From positions 1 to 20,671 of the forward strand of contig DAOULQ010000224.1 in NCBI GenBank assembly GCA_034419095.1: a stretch of DNA of 20,671 bases, read 5' to 3'. A program made the translations under genes and the position numbers. The notes beneath the pieces are model-generated. The model worked only from the letters and a program-made list of their open reading frames with translations, made no database searches and was not told the DNA's origin. The number at the start of each line of letters is the position of its first letter. The first letter of the stretch is position 1. The DNA comes from UBA7937 sp034419095. Its GTDB lineage: Bacteria; Chloroflexota; Anaerolineae; UBA7937. Positions 13,473 to 20,470 of the stretch are shown piece after piece.

Positions 13473-15212
13473 ATGATCAAGAACGACATGACCTTCAAGA
13501 TAGGAGGAGAAGCGGGCCAAGGGGTAGAATCGAGCGGGGCTGGCTTCGCCCAGGCCCTGGCTCGAGGAGGCCTACACATCTTTGGACTACAGGATTACAT
13601 GTCCCGCATCAGAGGGGGCCATAACTTCTACCAGATCAGGGTCAAAGAAGAGGATATCTACTCCCATACCGATGCGGTCCACCTCCTCCTCGCTCTCACC
13701 CCGCAAGCGATCAAAGAACATATGGAAGAGGTAGTCGAAGGGGGAGGGATCATATACGACGAGACCTGGCAAGTCGAAGAGAGAGAGTTGGAGGAGAGTG
13801 GCATCGTACCCTTCCCTGCTCCTCTGAGGAGGATCGCTGAGGAAGAGGGCGGCCACAGGGTGATGATGAATACAGTAGCCCTCGGGGTAGCTGCCGGTCT
13901 AACGGGGTATGACTTCGAGCCCATGGCTTCGGTCATCGAAGACAACTTCAGGGAAAAAGGATCTAGCGTTGTAGAGAGGAACCTCAAGGTGGCCGAAGCG
14001 GGGTACCGTTTCGCTCAGGAGAACTACTATCGATTCGACTATCGGCTAGAGGCCCTCGAGGCTCCAGCAAGGATGGTGATTAACGGCAACCACGCCTTCT
14101 GTCTGGGGGCCGTGGCCTCCGGCTGCCGCTTCATCTCCGCCTATCCTATGACCCCGGCCACCTCAATAATGGAATGGATGGCCACTCATGCCCAGCGGTA
14201 CGGCATCATTATGAAGCAAACCGAGGACGAGATCGCCGCCATCTGTATGGCCATCGGAGCAGCCCATGTGGGCGCCAGGGCCATGACCGCTACCTCCGGC
14301 GGGGGCTTCGGTCTGATGGTTGAGGCTCTGGGACTGGCAGGGATGACCGAAACCCCTCTCGTAGTGGTGGAGGCTCAGCGGCCCGGCCCTTCCACCGGGC
14401 TAGCCACCAGAACGGAGCAGGGGGATTTGCGATTTATCCTCCACGCCTCTCAGGGAGAGTTCCCTCGCCTGATCCTCGCTCCAGGCACCGTCGAGGAGTG
14501 CTTCCAGGCAGGGGCCCGAGCCTTCAACCTGGCGGAGAAGTATCAATGTCCGGTCATCGTAGTTCTGGACAACTTCCTGGCCAACTCCCTGCGAGCCGTG
14601 AACAAGGAGGCGTTCGACTTCACTTCGGTAGAGATCGATAGGGGAGAGTTCCTCACCAGGGAGGATCTAGACAGGTTGGAAAGCGAATACAACCGCTTCC
14701 AGTTCACCGAGTCGGGTATCTCGCCCCGAGCCGTCCCTTCCCACCCCAAGGCTGTCTATGCCAACACCAGCGATGTCCACGATGAGCAGGGCCATATCAC
14801 CGAGGAGCCCACAATACGAACAGGGATGATGAACAAAAGGATGAGAAAACTAGAGGTCGCGTGTCGAGAGATGAGGGAGCCAGAACTGTATGGGCCGAAA
14901 GAGGCGGATATAACTTTCCTAGGGTGGGGTTCGACCTATGGACCGATAAGAGAGGCGGCAAAGGCCCTCAACAAAGAGGGGAGGAGAGTCAACTTTATAC
15001 ATTGCATGGATATCTGGCCCCTACGCTGGGAAAAAGTGGGAGAGATGATGGAGAGGGCCAAACAGGCTGTGGCCGTGGAGAACAACTACAGCGGCCAGAT
15101 GGCCGATCTCATAAGGACCTATACCGGGAGAGAGGTAGATAAGAGGATCCTAAAATATGATGGGCGTCCCTTCTCCCCGGATTACATCATCGCTCATCTG
15201 GGGGTGAAATGA
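13473..15212 (+). CDS. korA: 2-oxoacid:ferredoxin oxidoreductase, fused gamma-alpha subunit
   Basis: 579 residues from ATG 13473, supported by GGTGGAG (13461-13467); the longer frame starting at 13416 would overlap the previous gene by 41 bp. The first ~190 residues form the gamma domain (GGEAGQGVES at 11-20, SRIRGGHNF at 44-52). The rest is the alpha domain, with AYPMTPATSIMEWM (223-236) in place of the usual YPITP motif and a C-terminal domain ending near the stop. With KorB it makes the two-subunit type of enzyme that oxidises 2-oxoacids with CoA to acyl-CoA, CO2 and reduced ferredoxin, or runs in reverse for CO2 fixation. It has no ferredoxin-like delta domain. It sits directly behind two diiron proteins and overlaps korB by 4 bp. 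Preference between 2-oxoglutarate, pyruvate and branched oxoacids is not settled. Confidence 0.92.
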   Translation: MIKNDMTFKIGGEAGQGVESSGAGFAQALARGGLHIFGLQDYMSRIRGGHNFYQIRVKEEDIYSHTDAVHLLLALTPQAIKEHMEEVVEGGGIIYDETWQVEERELEESGIVPFPAPLRRIAEEEGGHRVMMNTVALGVAAGLTGYDFEPMASVIEDNFREKGSSVVERNLKVAEAGYRFAQENYYRFDYRLEALEAPARMVINGNHAFCLGAVASGCRFISAYPMTPATSIMEWMATHAQRYGIIMKQTEDEIAAICMAIGAAHVGARAMTATSGGGFGLMVEALGLAGMTETPLVVVEAQRPGPSTGLATRTEQGDLRFILHASQGEFPRLILAPGTVEECFQAGARAFNLAEKYQCPVIVVLDNFLANSLRAVNKEAFDFTSVEIDRGEFLTREDLDRLESEYNRFQFTESGISPRAVPSHPKAVYANTSDVHDEQGHITEEPTIRTGMMNKRMRKLEVACREMREPELYGPKEADITFLGWGSTYGPIREAAKALNKEGRRVNFIHCMDIWPLRWEKVGEMMERAKQAVAVENNYSGQMADLIRTYTGREVDKRILKYDGRPFSPDYIIAHLGVK

Positions 15213-16084
15213 TGTCGGAAGTCAAAGATTTTGCCAGTCCGGTCCGGCCCACCTGGTGTCCAGGCTGCGGAGATTTCGGGATACTCAACGCTTTGAAGAG
15301 GGCCCTAGCCAGCCTGGACCTGGAACCCCACCAGGTACTCCTCGTCTCTGGGATCGGTTGTGGTAGCAAACTGCCCGATTACATGAGGGCCAACGGCTTC
15401 ATGGGGATTCACGGCCGACCTCTTCCCATCGCCACAGGAGCAAAACTAGCGAACCACGAACTGAAGGTGATCGCCGTGCATGGTGACGGCGATGGGTATG
15501 GCATCGGTGGTAACCACTTCCTGCACGCTATGCGGAGGAACATCGACCTGGTAGATATCGTCCAGAACAACCAGATATATGGCCTCACCAAAGGACAATA
15601 CTCCCCCACTAGCGAGCGGGGGTTCGTGACCAAGACCTCGCCAGAAGGGGCTGTAGAACTGGCGGTCAACCCCATAGCCCTGGCCTTGGCGGCAGGCGCT
15701 ACTTTCATATCCCGAGGCTTCGCCGGCGAACTGCCCCATCTGGCCCAACTCATAACCCAAGCCATCGAACATAGAGGATACGCCCTCGTTGACGTGCTGC
15801 AACCCTGTGTCACCTTCAACAGAGTTAACACCTATGACTGGTTCAGAGCCAGGGTATATAAACTGGAAGAAGAAGAGGGGTACGATCCCTCAAACAGGGA
15901 GGCCGCCTGGGAGAAGGCGTTCGAATGGGGAGATAGGATCCCTATAGGTCTATTCTATCAAGTCGAGGGGCTGCTGACCTATGAGGACCAAGTTCCCGCT
16001 CTGCAGGCCGGCCCCCTGGTCAAACAAGGTCTGCGACCTCTCACCCCGGAGGAGATAGAAGCGCTCAAGCAGGAGTTCGTCTAG
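15209..16084 (+). CDS. korB: 2-oxoacid:ferredoxin oxidoreductase, beta subunit
   Basis: 291 residues. The four cysteines expected for the single 4Fe-4S cluster are present: Cys17 and Cys20 (TWCPGCG), Cys51 (GIGCGSK) and Cys200 (QPCVTFN). Thiamine diphosphate binding is in GDGDGYGIGGNH...QNNQIYG (92-125). LTKGQYSPTS follows, as in KorB of two-subunit enzymes. The ATG at 15209 lies in the korA stop (ATGA), with a second ATG at 15212; GGGGGTG just upstream serves either. The protein closes the five-gene operon starting at the ZIP transporter. Catalytically complete by motif. Such enzymes are often oxygen-sensitive, which gives the neighbouring rubrerythrins a plausible purpose (inference). Confidence 0.93.
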   Translation: MMSEVKDFASPVRPTWCPGCGDFGILNALKRALASLDLEPHQVLLVSGIGCGSKLPDYMRANGFMGIHGRPLPIATGAKLANHELKVIAVHGDGDGYGIGGNHFLHAMRRNIDLVDIVQNNQIYGLTKGQYSPTSERGFVTKTSPEGAVELAVNPIALALAAGATFISRGFAGELPHLAQLITQAIEHRGYALVDVLQPCVTFNRVNTYDWFRARVYKLEEEEGYDPSNREAAWEKAFEWGDRIPIGLFYQVEGLLTYEDQVPALQAGPLVKQGLRPLTPEEIEALKQEFV

Positions 16085-16267
16085 GAACGGGGAAGGGGAT
16101 TTAAAGGAGAAAGAATGGAATAGCGAGAGTCCTAGGCGAAACCAGGGCGATTCCTGGAGTTACCCCTTCGACGTAGAAGGCACTTTGGACTACGTTTGTG
16201 GCATCCAACCTAGCCTAGAAGGGCGAATCGTAGTTGAATAACACGATAATGTAGTGGAGGGCGGGCG
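16085..16267 (+). other. Intergenic region after korB (183 bp)
   Basis: It holds two weak hairpins: CCAGG/CCTGG (16142-16157), and ACGTAG/CTACGT (16171-16176 with 16190-16195) followed by TTTG. The second might be a weak terminator for the korB operon. A GATAAT (16245-16250) lies before the uspA-type gene without a good -35. No gene seen. Confidence 0.35.
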
Positions 16268-16714
16268 ATGAGACAGGATGAAGGCGGGCTACCTCGATAC
16301 AAACTGATCCTGAACCCCACGGACGGCTCACCGACTTCGGAACGGGCTACGGCTCACGCCATCTACCTGGCCCAAGAGACCGGCGCCGAACTCCTCGTCC
16401 TCCATGTGGTGGAGACAGCCATCGTCTGGTACACAGGCACCCTCTATCAACAGACGATAGATCAGTTGCGCGAATTCGGAGAGGAGGCCCTTAAGAAAGC
16501 GTTGAAGAGGGCTGAAGAGGAAGGCATAGCGGCTCGCTCCATGATGATCGATGGCCACTCCGGGACGGTCATCGTCAGGGTGGCTGAGCGAGAGGGAGCC
16601 GACCTGATCGTAATGGGAACCCTGGGAAGGAGCATGGTGGAGAAGGTGCTCGTGGGCAGCATCTCCCAGTACGTGGTCCGCCACGCCCCCTGCGCCGTTT
16701 GCCTGGTGAAATAG
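16268..16714 (+). CDS. Universal stress protein (UspA family, ATP-binding type)
   Basis: 148 residues. The start PRYKLILNPTDGSPTSERA gives the first strand with its nucleotide-contacting Asp. The C-terminal half has GTLGRSMVEKVLVGS, an exact G-x2-G-x9-G-S phosphate-binding motif, so this is an ATP-binding Usp. Such proteins form dimers and are induced by starvation or stress; their biochemical output is usually unknown. GGAGGGCGGGCG precedes the ATG. It is 65 bp from the DUF364-type gene and probably co-transcribed with it. Confidence 0.92.
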   Translation: MRQDEGGLPRYKLILNPTDGSPTSERATAHAIYLAQETGAELLVLHVVETAIVWYTGTLYQQTIDQLREFGEEALKKALKRAEEEGIAARSMMIDGHSGTVIVRVAEREGADLIVMGTLGRSMVEKVLVGSISQYVVRHAPCAVCLVK

Positions 16715-16779
16715 CCCTAGCCCTCTCGCGAGAATTCACACAGGACAACGCCTCTCAAGCCCTCAAAAGGAGAGTTGGG

Positions 16780-17511
16780 ATGAGGCTCTTGGATGATCTG
16801 ATCGCCTCATTGGAGGAGGACTGGCCGGTGGAAGAGGTGTGCACCTGCGTCTTCTGGACGGCGGTGGTGAGCAAGCGTTGTGGGCTGGCCTCCACCATAA
16901 GGGAGGTGGGCCCTCATGGGGAGCGGCGGGTGCGAGGGGTGGGCAGCCTCCATAAGAAGAGCGCCTTAGAGTTGGCCCAATATGTTAGGTCTGACCTCCC
17001 GTTGGAGGCCAGCATCGGCATGGCCAGCATCAACTCCCTTCTAGAGGTGGATGAGAGCCAATGTGTGGAACTGAACGCCCGCGATTTCCTATTGGAACGA
17101 GGTCGAGATAAGAAGATAGCCTTAGTGGGACATTTCCCCTTCATCGCCAAACTGCGGGAAGTGGCGGAGACCCTCTGGGTGCTAGAGAAATATCCGGCGA
17201 AAGAGGAGTTTCCAGCCGGGGCAGCGAAGGAGGTCCTTCCCCAGGCGGATCTGGTAGCCATCACGGGGACCACCCTCATCAATCACACCTTGGAGCATCT
17301 CTTATCCCTCTGCCGGCCGGATAGCCTGGTCATGCTCCTGGGCCCCACCACCCCCCTCTCGCCGGTCCTCTTCGACTATAGCGTCGATATCATCTCCGGC
17401 ACAAAGGTCATAGATACAAAGACCGTCTTACGCTGCATCAGTCAAGGGGCCACCTTTCAACAGGTAGAAGGGGTAAGGCTTCTGACCATGACAAGGGACA
17501 TACCAAGATGA
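16780..17511 (+). CDS. DUF364/DUF4213 domain protein (putative heavy-metal chelation family)
   Basis: 243 residues from ATG 16780, chosen because AAGGAG (16767-16772) is 7 bases upstream; longer in-frame starts overlap the Usp gene. The N-terminal part (1-90) resembles DUF4213 and contains Cys21, Cys23 and Cys34. The C-terminal Rossmann-like part has KIALVGHFPF, ADLVAITGTTLINHTLEHLL and VMLLGPTTPLSPVLFDYSVDIISGTKV, the pattern of the putative heavy-metal chelation family (PF04016). Family structures suggest small-molecule or metal binding, but no activity is established. Its position between a Usp and Hsp20 suggests a stress link. Family call moderately firm by memory of motifs, function unknown. 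Confidence 0.7.
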   Translation: MRLLDDLIASLEEDWPVEEVCTCVFWTAVVSKRCGLASTIREVGPHGERRVRGVGSLHKKSALELAQYVRSDLPLEASIGMASINSLLEVDESQCVELNARDFLLERGRDKKIALVGHFPFIAKLREVAETLWVLEKYPAKEEFPAGAAKEVLPQADLVAITGTTLINHTLEHLLSLCRPDSLVMLLGPTTPLSPVLFDYSVDIISGTKVIDTKTVLRCISQGATFQQVEGVRLLTMTRDIPR

Positions 17512-17512
17512 G

Positions 17513-17541
17513 ATCACAGGCATGCTCATCACACGTGTGAT
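17513..17541 (+). promoter_or_regulatory. Operator-like palindrome abutting the hsp20 -10 box
   Basis: ATCACACGTGTGAT (17528-17541) is a perfect 14-bp palindrome whose last base is the first base of the -10 hexamer. A further half site, ATCACA, lies at 17513-17518, 15 bp upstream in direct orientation. A repressor bound here would block the promoter. It is not a CIRCE (HrcA) element. Confidence 0.5.
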
Positions 17542-17546
17542 ATAAT
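17538..17546 (+). promoter_or_regulatory. Extended -10 promoter of hsp20
   Basis: TGATATAAT is a perfect TGnTATAAT extended -10; the -35 region (17518-17523) is weak. A start near 17553 leaves a leader of about 86 nt before the hsp20 ATG. Confidence 0.6.
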
Positions 17547-17638
17547 TGAGGTGGAGGGCTAGAAAGCGGGGCTCTCTGACAAAGGGGAAGGCTTAGTGGC
17601 CTTGGGAAGAATTCGACTGGAGATGAGGAGGGGTAGAG

Positions 17639-18097
17639 ATGGCTGTAGAGAGATGGCGACCCAGGTGGTTTAGAAGGTGGGAGCCGTTCCGGGAGATGGA
17701 GGAGATGGAGCGGCTCTTCGAGGAATGGCCCTTCCGTCCTTGGACTCGGCGGGCTTTGGCAGTGCGGGAGTGGGCGCCCCGAGTCGATATGCTCGACCGC
17801 GCCGACAAGGTGGTCGTCAAGGCCGAACTGCCTGGCGTGAAGAAGGAAGATATCGATATCTCCGTGGCTGGCGGCGTCCTGACCATCAAGGGAGAGCGAA
17901 GGGTCGAGGAGGAGGTCACGGACAAAGACTACTATTGCTGCGAGCGGTTCCGGGGCACCTTCTACCGGGCTATCCAGTTACCCACCGATGTGGAGACAGA
18001 GAAGATCGAGGCCAACTATGTGGATGGCATCTTGGAGATCACCTTGCCCAAGGTGCCCGAGGTCAAACCCAAGAAGATCGAGGTCAAAGTCAAGTAA
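17639..18097 (+). CDS. Hsp20 / alpha-crystallin family small heat-shock protein
   Basis: 152 residues. A short aromatic- and Arg-rich N-terminal arm (1-40) is followed by the alpha-crystallin domain: PRVDMLDRADKVVVKAELPGVKKEDIDISV, the LTIKGER strand, and DGILEITLPK with the conserved G-x-L. The tail contains IEV, an I-x-I/V anchor used for oligomer assembly. These ATP-independent chaperones hold unfolding proteins in large oligomers. GAGGAGGGG lies before the ATG. The gene has its own extended -10 promoter with a palindrome across it, and a very stable hairpin in its 3' flank before nfo. Two adjacent cysteines (YYCCERF, near residues 98-99) are unusual for the family and could be redox-sensitive (inference). 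Confidence 0.93.
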   Translation: MAVERWRPRWFRRWEPFREMEEMERLFEEWPFRPWTRRALAVREWAPRVDMLDRADKVVVKAELPGVKKEDIDISVAGGVLTIKGERRVEEEVTDKDYYCCERFRGTFYRAIQLPTDVETEKIEANYVDGILEITLPKVPEVKPKKIEVKVK

Positions 18098-18144
18098 GGG
18101 CAAGGGGAGCCCCGCTGGCCTACCCAACCTTTGAAGAGTTCTCG

Positions 18145-18186
18145 ATCCCCCAGCCTAACCAGTTAGGTCTGGGGGATAAACTGGTT
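18145..18186 (+). promoter_or_regulatory. Strong hairpin between hsp20 and nfo with a loop complementary to the pre-RBS segment
   Basis: ATCCCCCAG (18145-18153) pairs with CTGGGGGAT (18169-18177), and inside it CCTAA (18154-18158) pairs with TTAGG (18163-18167) around a CCAG loop with one bulged T. The apical AACCAGTT (18157-18164) is the exact reverse complement of AACTGGTT (18179-18186), which lies just before the nfo ribosome-binding site. No T-run follows, so this may be a translation-level or processing element rather than a terminator. Confidence 0.55.
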
Positions 18187-18199
18187 GAGAGGGGGAGTT

Positions 18200-19045
18200 A
18201 TGCCTCTAGGAGCCCATATGTCTATCTCCGGAGGGGTGGATAAGGCGATCGACCGAGGCCAGGAGGTCGGCTGTGAGACGATCCAAGTCTTCGTCCGAAC
18301 CCCCCGCCAATGGAAGATGAGGGAGTTCAGCCCGGAAGAGGTCGAGGATTTTAAGCGCAAAAGGGAAGAGACGGGGATAAACCCCGTCTTCGCCCACGAT
18401 ACCTATCTGATCAACCTGGGCTCTCCAGATGAAGAACTGTGGAAGAGGTCGATGGCGGTCTTCGAGGATGAATTGGCCCGCTGTGACGCCTTGGGACTCC
18501 CCTTTCTAGTGGTGCACCCCGGTTCCCATGTCGGCCAGGGGGAGGAAGCGGGGCTGGAGCGGATCGCCGAGGCCCTCTCCCTAGTCCTGGCCAAGAAGCC
18601 AGGATATAGGGCCCAGATCTTGTTGGAGATCACCGCTGGCCAAGGCGATACGCTAGGCTACTCCTTCCAGCAGTTGGCCCGACTTATGGATTTGACAGAG
18701 GGCGGAGAGGCACTAGGAATCTGCTTCGATACTTGCCACGCCTTTGTTGCCGGATACGAGATCCGCACACCTGAAGGGTATGAGGCCACTTTCCATGAGT
18801 TGAACGAACTAATCGGCCTGGAGAGGCTCAAGGCCTTTCACCTCAACGACGCCAAGGGGGATCTGGGAAGCCGGCTGGACCGACACCAACATATCGGCAA
18901 AGGGCATCTAGGAGTAGAACCGTTCCGTATGCTTCTCAACGACGAGCGGTTCCGGGAGTTGCCCATGATCTTAGAGACGCCCAAGGGGCCAAAGATGGAA
19001 GAGGATAGGGAGAACCTGAGAGTGCTTCGGAGCCTGAGGGGATGA
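18200..19045 (+). CDS. nfo: Endonuclease IV (AP endonuclease family 2)
   Basis: 281 residues from ATG 18200, giving the family start PLGAHMSISGG; the TTG at 18185 lies upstream of the GAGAGGGGGAG ribosome-binding site. It is a TIM-barrel enzyme that cuts the DNA backbone 5' to abasic sites and at some oxidised bases. The trinuclear zinc-site segments are all present: FAHDTY, VVHPGSH, LLEITAG, CFDTCHAF, FHLNDAKGDLGSRLDRHQHIGKG and MILETPK. Length is normal. It is downstream of hsp20 across a stable hairpin and 49 bp before the carbonic-anhydrase-like gene. Together with the rubrerythrins and Usp it adds to an oxidative-damage theme. Confidence 0.96.
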   Translation: MPLGAHMSISGGVDKAIDRGQEVGCETIQVFVRTPRQWKMREFSPEEVEDFKRKREETGINPVFAHDTYLINLGSPDEELWKRSMAVFEDELARCDALGLPFLVVHPGSHVGQGEEAGLERIAEALSLVLAKKPGYRAQILLEITAGQGDTLGYSFQQLARLMDLTEGGEALGICFDTCHAFVAGYEIRTPEGYEATFHELNELIGLERLKAFHLNDAKGDLGSRLDRHQHIGKGHLGVEPFRMLLNDERFRELPMILETPKGPKMEEDRENLRVLRSLRG

Positions 19046-19094
19046 TTTTTATTTAACCGTTGTAGGGATGTTCGCTCAAGGAGGAGTCTAACGC

Positions 19095-19619
19095 ATGCCT
19101 ATCTACGAGTTTGAAGGCCGACTGCCCAAGATAGGACGAGAGGTCTATGTCCATCCCTCAGCCGATGTCATCGGGCTCGTCACCTTGGGCGATGGTTGTT
19201 TCGTGGGCCCCGGAGCCAGGATCCGCGGCGACTACGGGGAGATCATCATCGGGCGAGGGACGAGCATCGAGGATAACTGTGTAGTGCACGCCCGGCCTGG
19301 GGATATCACCCGTATCGGCGACCACGTGACCATCGGCCACGGCTGTATCATCCACAACGCCACTATCCACGACTGGGCGGTCATCGGCATGGGGTCTGTG
19401 GTGAGCGATTGGGCTGTGGTCGGGGAGTGGAGCGTGGTGGGGGAAGGAGGCGTGGTTAAGCAACGCCAGGAGATCCCCACCGGTCAGATCGGGGTTGGCG
19501 TTCCCGCCAAGATCATCGGCTCCGTCAACGAAGAATACAAGAGGGTCTGGACGGAGTTCAAGGAGATATACATCAGCTTGGCTAAGAGGTATCCAAAAGG
19601 TCTGAAGGCACTGAGATGA
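19095..19619 (+). CDS. Gamma-carbonic anhydrase-like left-handed beta-helix protein (YrdA/CamH type)
   Basis: 174 residues, AAGGAGGAG before the ATG. Hexapeptide repeats (about residues 20-140) build a trimeric left-handed beta-helix, followed by a C-terminal helix. His65 (VVHARPG), His82 and His87 (TIGHGCIIHN) match the three metal ligands between subunits, and Arg44 (RIRGDYGE) matches the conserved structural Arg. The acidic loop with the proton-shuttle Glu of the archetype Cam is absent, as in CamH/YrdA-type proteins, so activity as a carbonic anhydrase is possible but not assured. The stop overlaps the trmO start by 4 bp. Confidence 0.88.
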   Translation: MPIYEFEGRLPKIGREVYVHPSADVIGLVTLGDGCFVGPGARIRGDYGEIIIGRGTSIEDNCVVHARPGDITRIGDHVTIGHGCIIHNATIHDWAVIGMGSVVSDWAVVGEWSVVGEGGVVKQRQEIPTGQIGVGVPAKIIGSVNEEYKRVWTEFKEIYISLAKRYPKGLKALR

Positions 19620-20062
19620 GAAAGTCAGGGTTCAAAGTACAGCCCATCGGGATAATCCACTCCCCTTATATCGACCCCCAACAGGTCCCCATCCAAGGCC
19701 GTTTCTCCGAAGCGGAGGGAGAGATAGAACTCTTTCCAGAGTACGAGGAGGGGTTGAAGGATATCGACGGCTTCTCTCACCTCATTATCCTCTACTGGTT
19801 CCACCGCGCAGAGAGCCATTCTCTCCTGGTGAAGCCCTTCCTGGATGATGAACCCCACGGCCTCTTCGCCACCCGTTACCCGGCGCGCCCCAACCCCATT
19901 GGCCTATCGGTGGTCAGGCTCTTGGAACGGAGAGGAAACATCTTGCAGATCGCTGAGGTCGATGTGTTGGATGGGACCCCCCTTCTGGATATCAAACCCT
20001 ACGTCCCCCAGTTTGATGAGAGAAAAGAGGCCACCATAGGTTGGCTGAGAGATAGAGTTTAG
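19616..20062 (+). CDS. trmO: tRNA m6t6A37 methyltransferase TrmO (TsaA/YaeB family)
   Basis: 148 residues. KVQPIGIIHSPY is the family start, followed by GFSHLIILYWFHRA and FATRYPARPNPIGLSVVRLL, the SAM-binding core, and LDGTPLLDIKPYVPQFD near the end. Characterised TrmO N6-methylates t6A37 in threonine tRNA; it is a beta-barrel SAM enzyme unlike other methyltransferases. The protein lacks the C-terminal domain of the E. coli enzyme, as is common in other lineages. It overlaps the preceding gene by 4 bp (ATGA). In some genomes such short relatives occur near metal-cofactor or hydrogenase genes, so a different substrate is conceivable. Confidence 0.9.
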   Translation: MRKSGFKVQPIGIIHSPYIDPQQVPIQGRFSEAEGEIELFPEYEEGLKDIDGFSHLIILYWFHRAESHSLLVKPFLDDEPHGLFATRYPARPNPIGLSVVRLLERRGNILQIAEVDVLDGTPLLDIKPYVPQFDERKEATIGWLRDRV

Positions 20063-20102
20063 AGTCCACCCTAGAAGCCCCGAGATCCGGTCCGACTCCA
20101 TA

Positions 20103-20111
20103 TGATATAAT
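20103..20111 (+). promoter_or_regulatory. Extended -10 promoter of hypA
   Basis: TGATATAAT, identical to the hsp20 element, lies 14 bp before the hypA ATG. The -35 region is weak. A start near 20118 would give a very short leader, barely holding the GGGGG ribosome-binding site at 20118-20122. Confidence 0.45.
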
Positions 20112-20125
20112 TTACCAGGGGGAAA

Positions 20126-20467
20126 ATGCACGAACTAGGTATCACAGAGAGTCTTCTATCCCTGGCTCTAGAGCAGGCGACCCAGGCGCAAGCCCAGCGG
20201 ATCACGAAGATAGAGGTGGTTATGGGCCAAGACTCCGGCGCAAGCGAAGAGTCGATAAAGTTTTACTTCGATTGTCTCACTCCGGGCACCATCGCCCAGG
20301 GAGCCACCATTTCCTTTGAGAGAGTAGCCACGCGCTTTCGCTGCCCCCGCTGCCAAAGGCTCCTTTCCCCTGCCTTGGCCAGTGGGGGGTGCCCAGATTG
20401 CGGAGAGCGCCATCTAGAAGTGGCCGCGGGACGAGAACTCTACCTGAAAAGCATCGATGTGGAGTAG
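20126..20467 (+). CDS. hypA: [NiFe]-hydrogenase maturation nickel-insertion protein HypA
   Basis: 113 residues, normal length. The N terminus is MHELGIT, with His2 (and Glu3) forming the nickel site. The zinc-ribbon has CPRC (Cys73, Cys76) and CPDC (Cys89, Cys92). The central GQDSGASEESIKFYF segment is family-typical. HypA with HypB delivers nickel to the hydrogenase large subunit. It is followed 3 bp later by hypF, so a hyp operon continues past the window edge. HypA may also serve urease in some bacteria, but hypF next door favours a hydrogenase. Confidence 0.95.
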   Translation: MHELGITESLLSLALEQATQAQAQRITKIEVVMGQDSGASEESIKFYFDCLTPGTIAQGATISFERVATRFRCPRCQRLLSPALASGGCPDCGERHLEVAAGRELYLKSIDVE

Positions 20468-20470
20468 TTG

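Noticed and set aside
16085..16267. tRNA or small RNA gene after korB
   Set aside because: The hairpins are short and do not form a cloverleaf; no TTCRA-type T-loop with matching stems was found.
17528..17541. CRP/FNR-type binding site at the hsp20 palindrome
   Set aside because: The half sites are inverted relative to TGTGA-N6-TCACA and are separated by only 2 bp, so it does not fit that family.
17547..17638. RNA thermometer (ROSE or fourU type) in the hsp20 leader
   Set aside because: The leader is about 86 nt and has a small AAGGC/GCCTT hairpin, but I found no convincing pairing to the GAGGAGGGG ribosome-binding site.
17677..18243. 188-codon frame overlapping hsp20 and running into nfo
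   Set aside because: It is Arg/Gly-rich out-of-frame translation of hsp20; both genes it overlaps have full family motifs.
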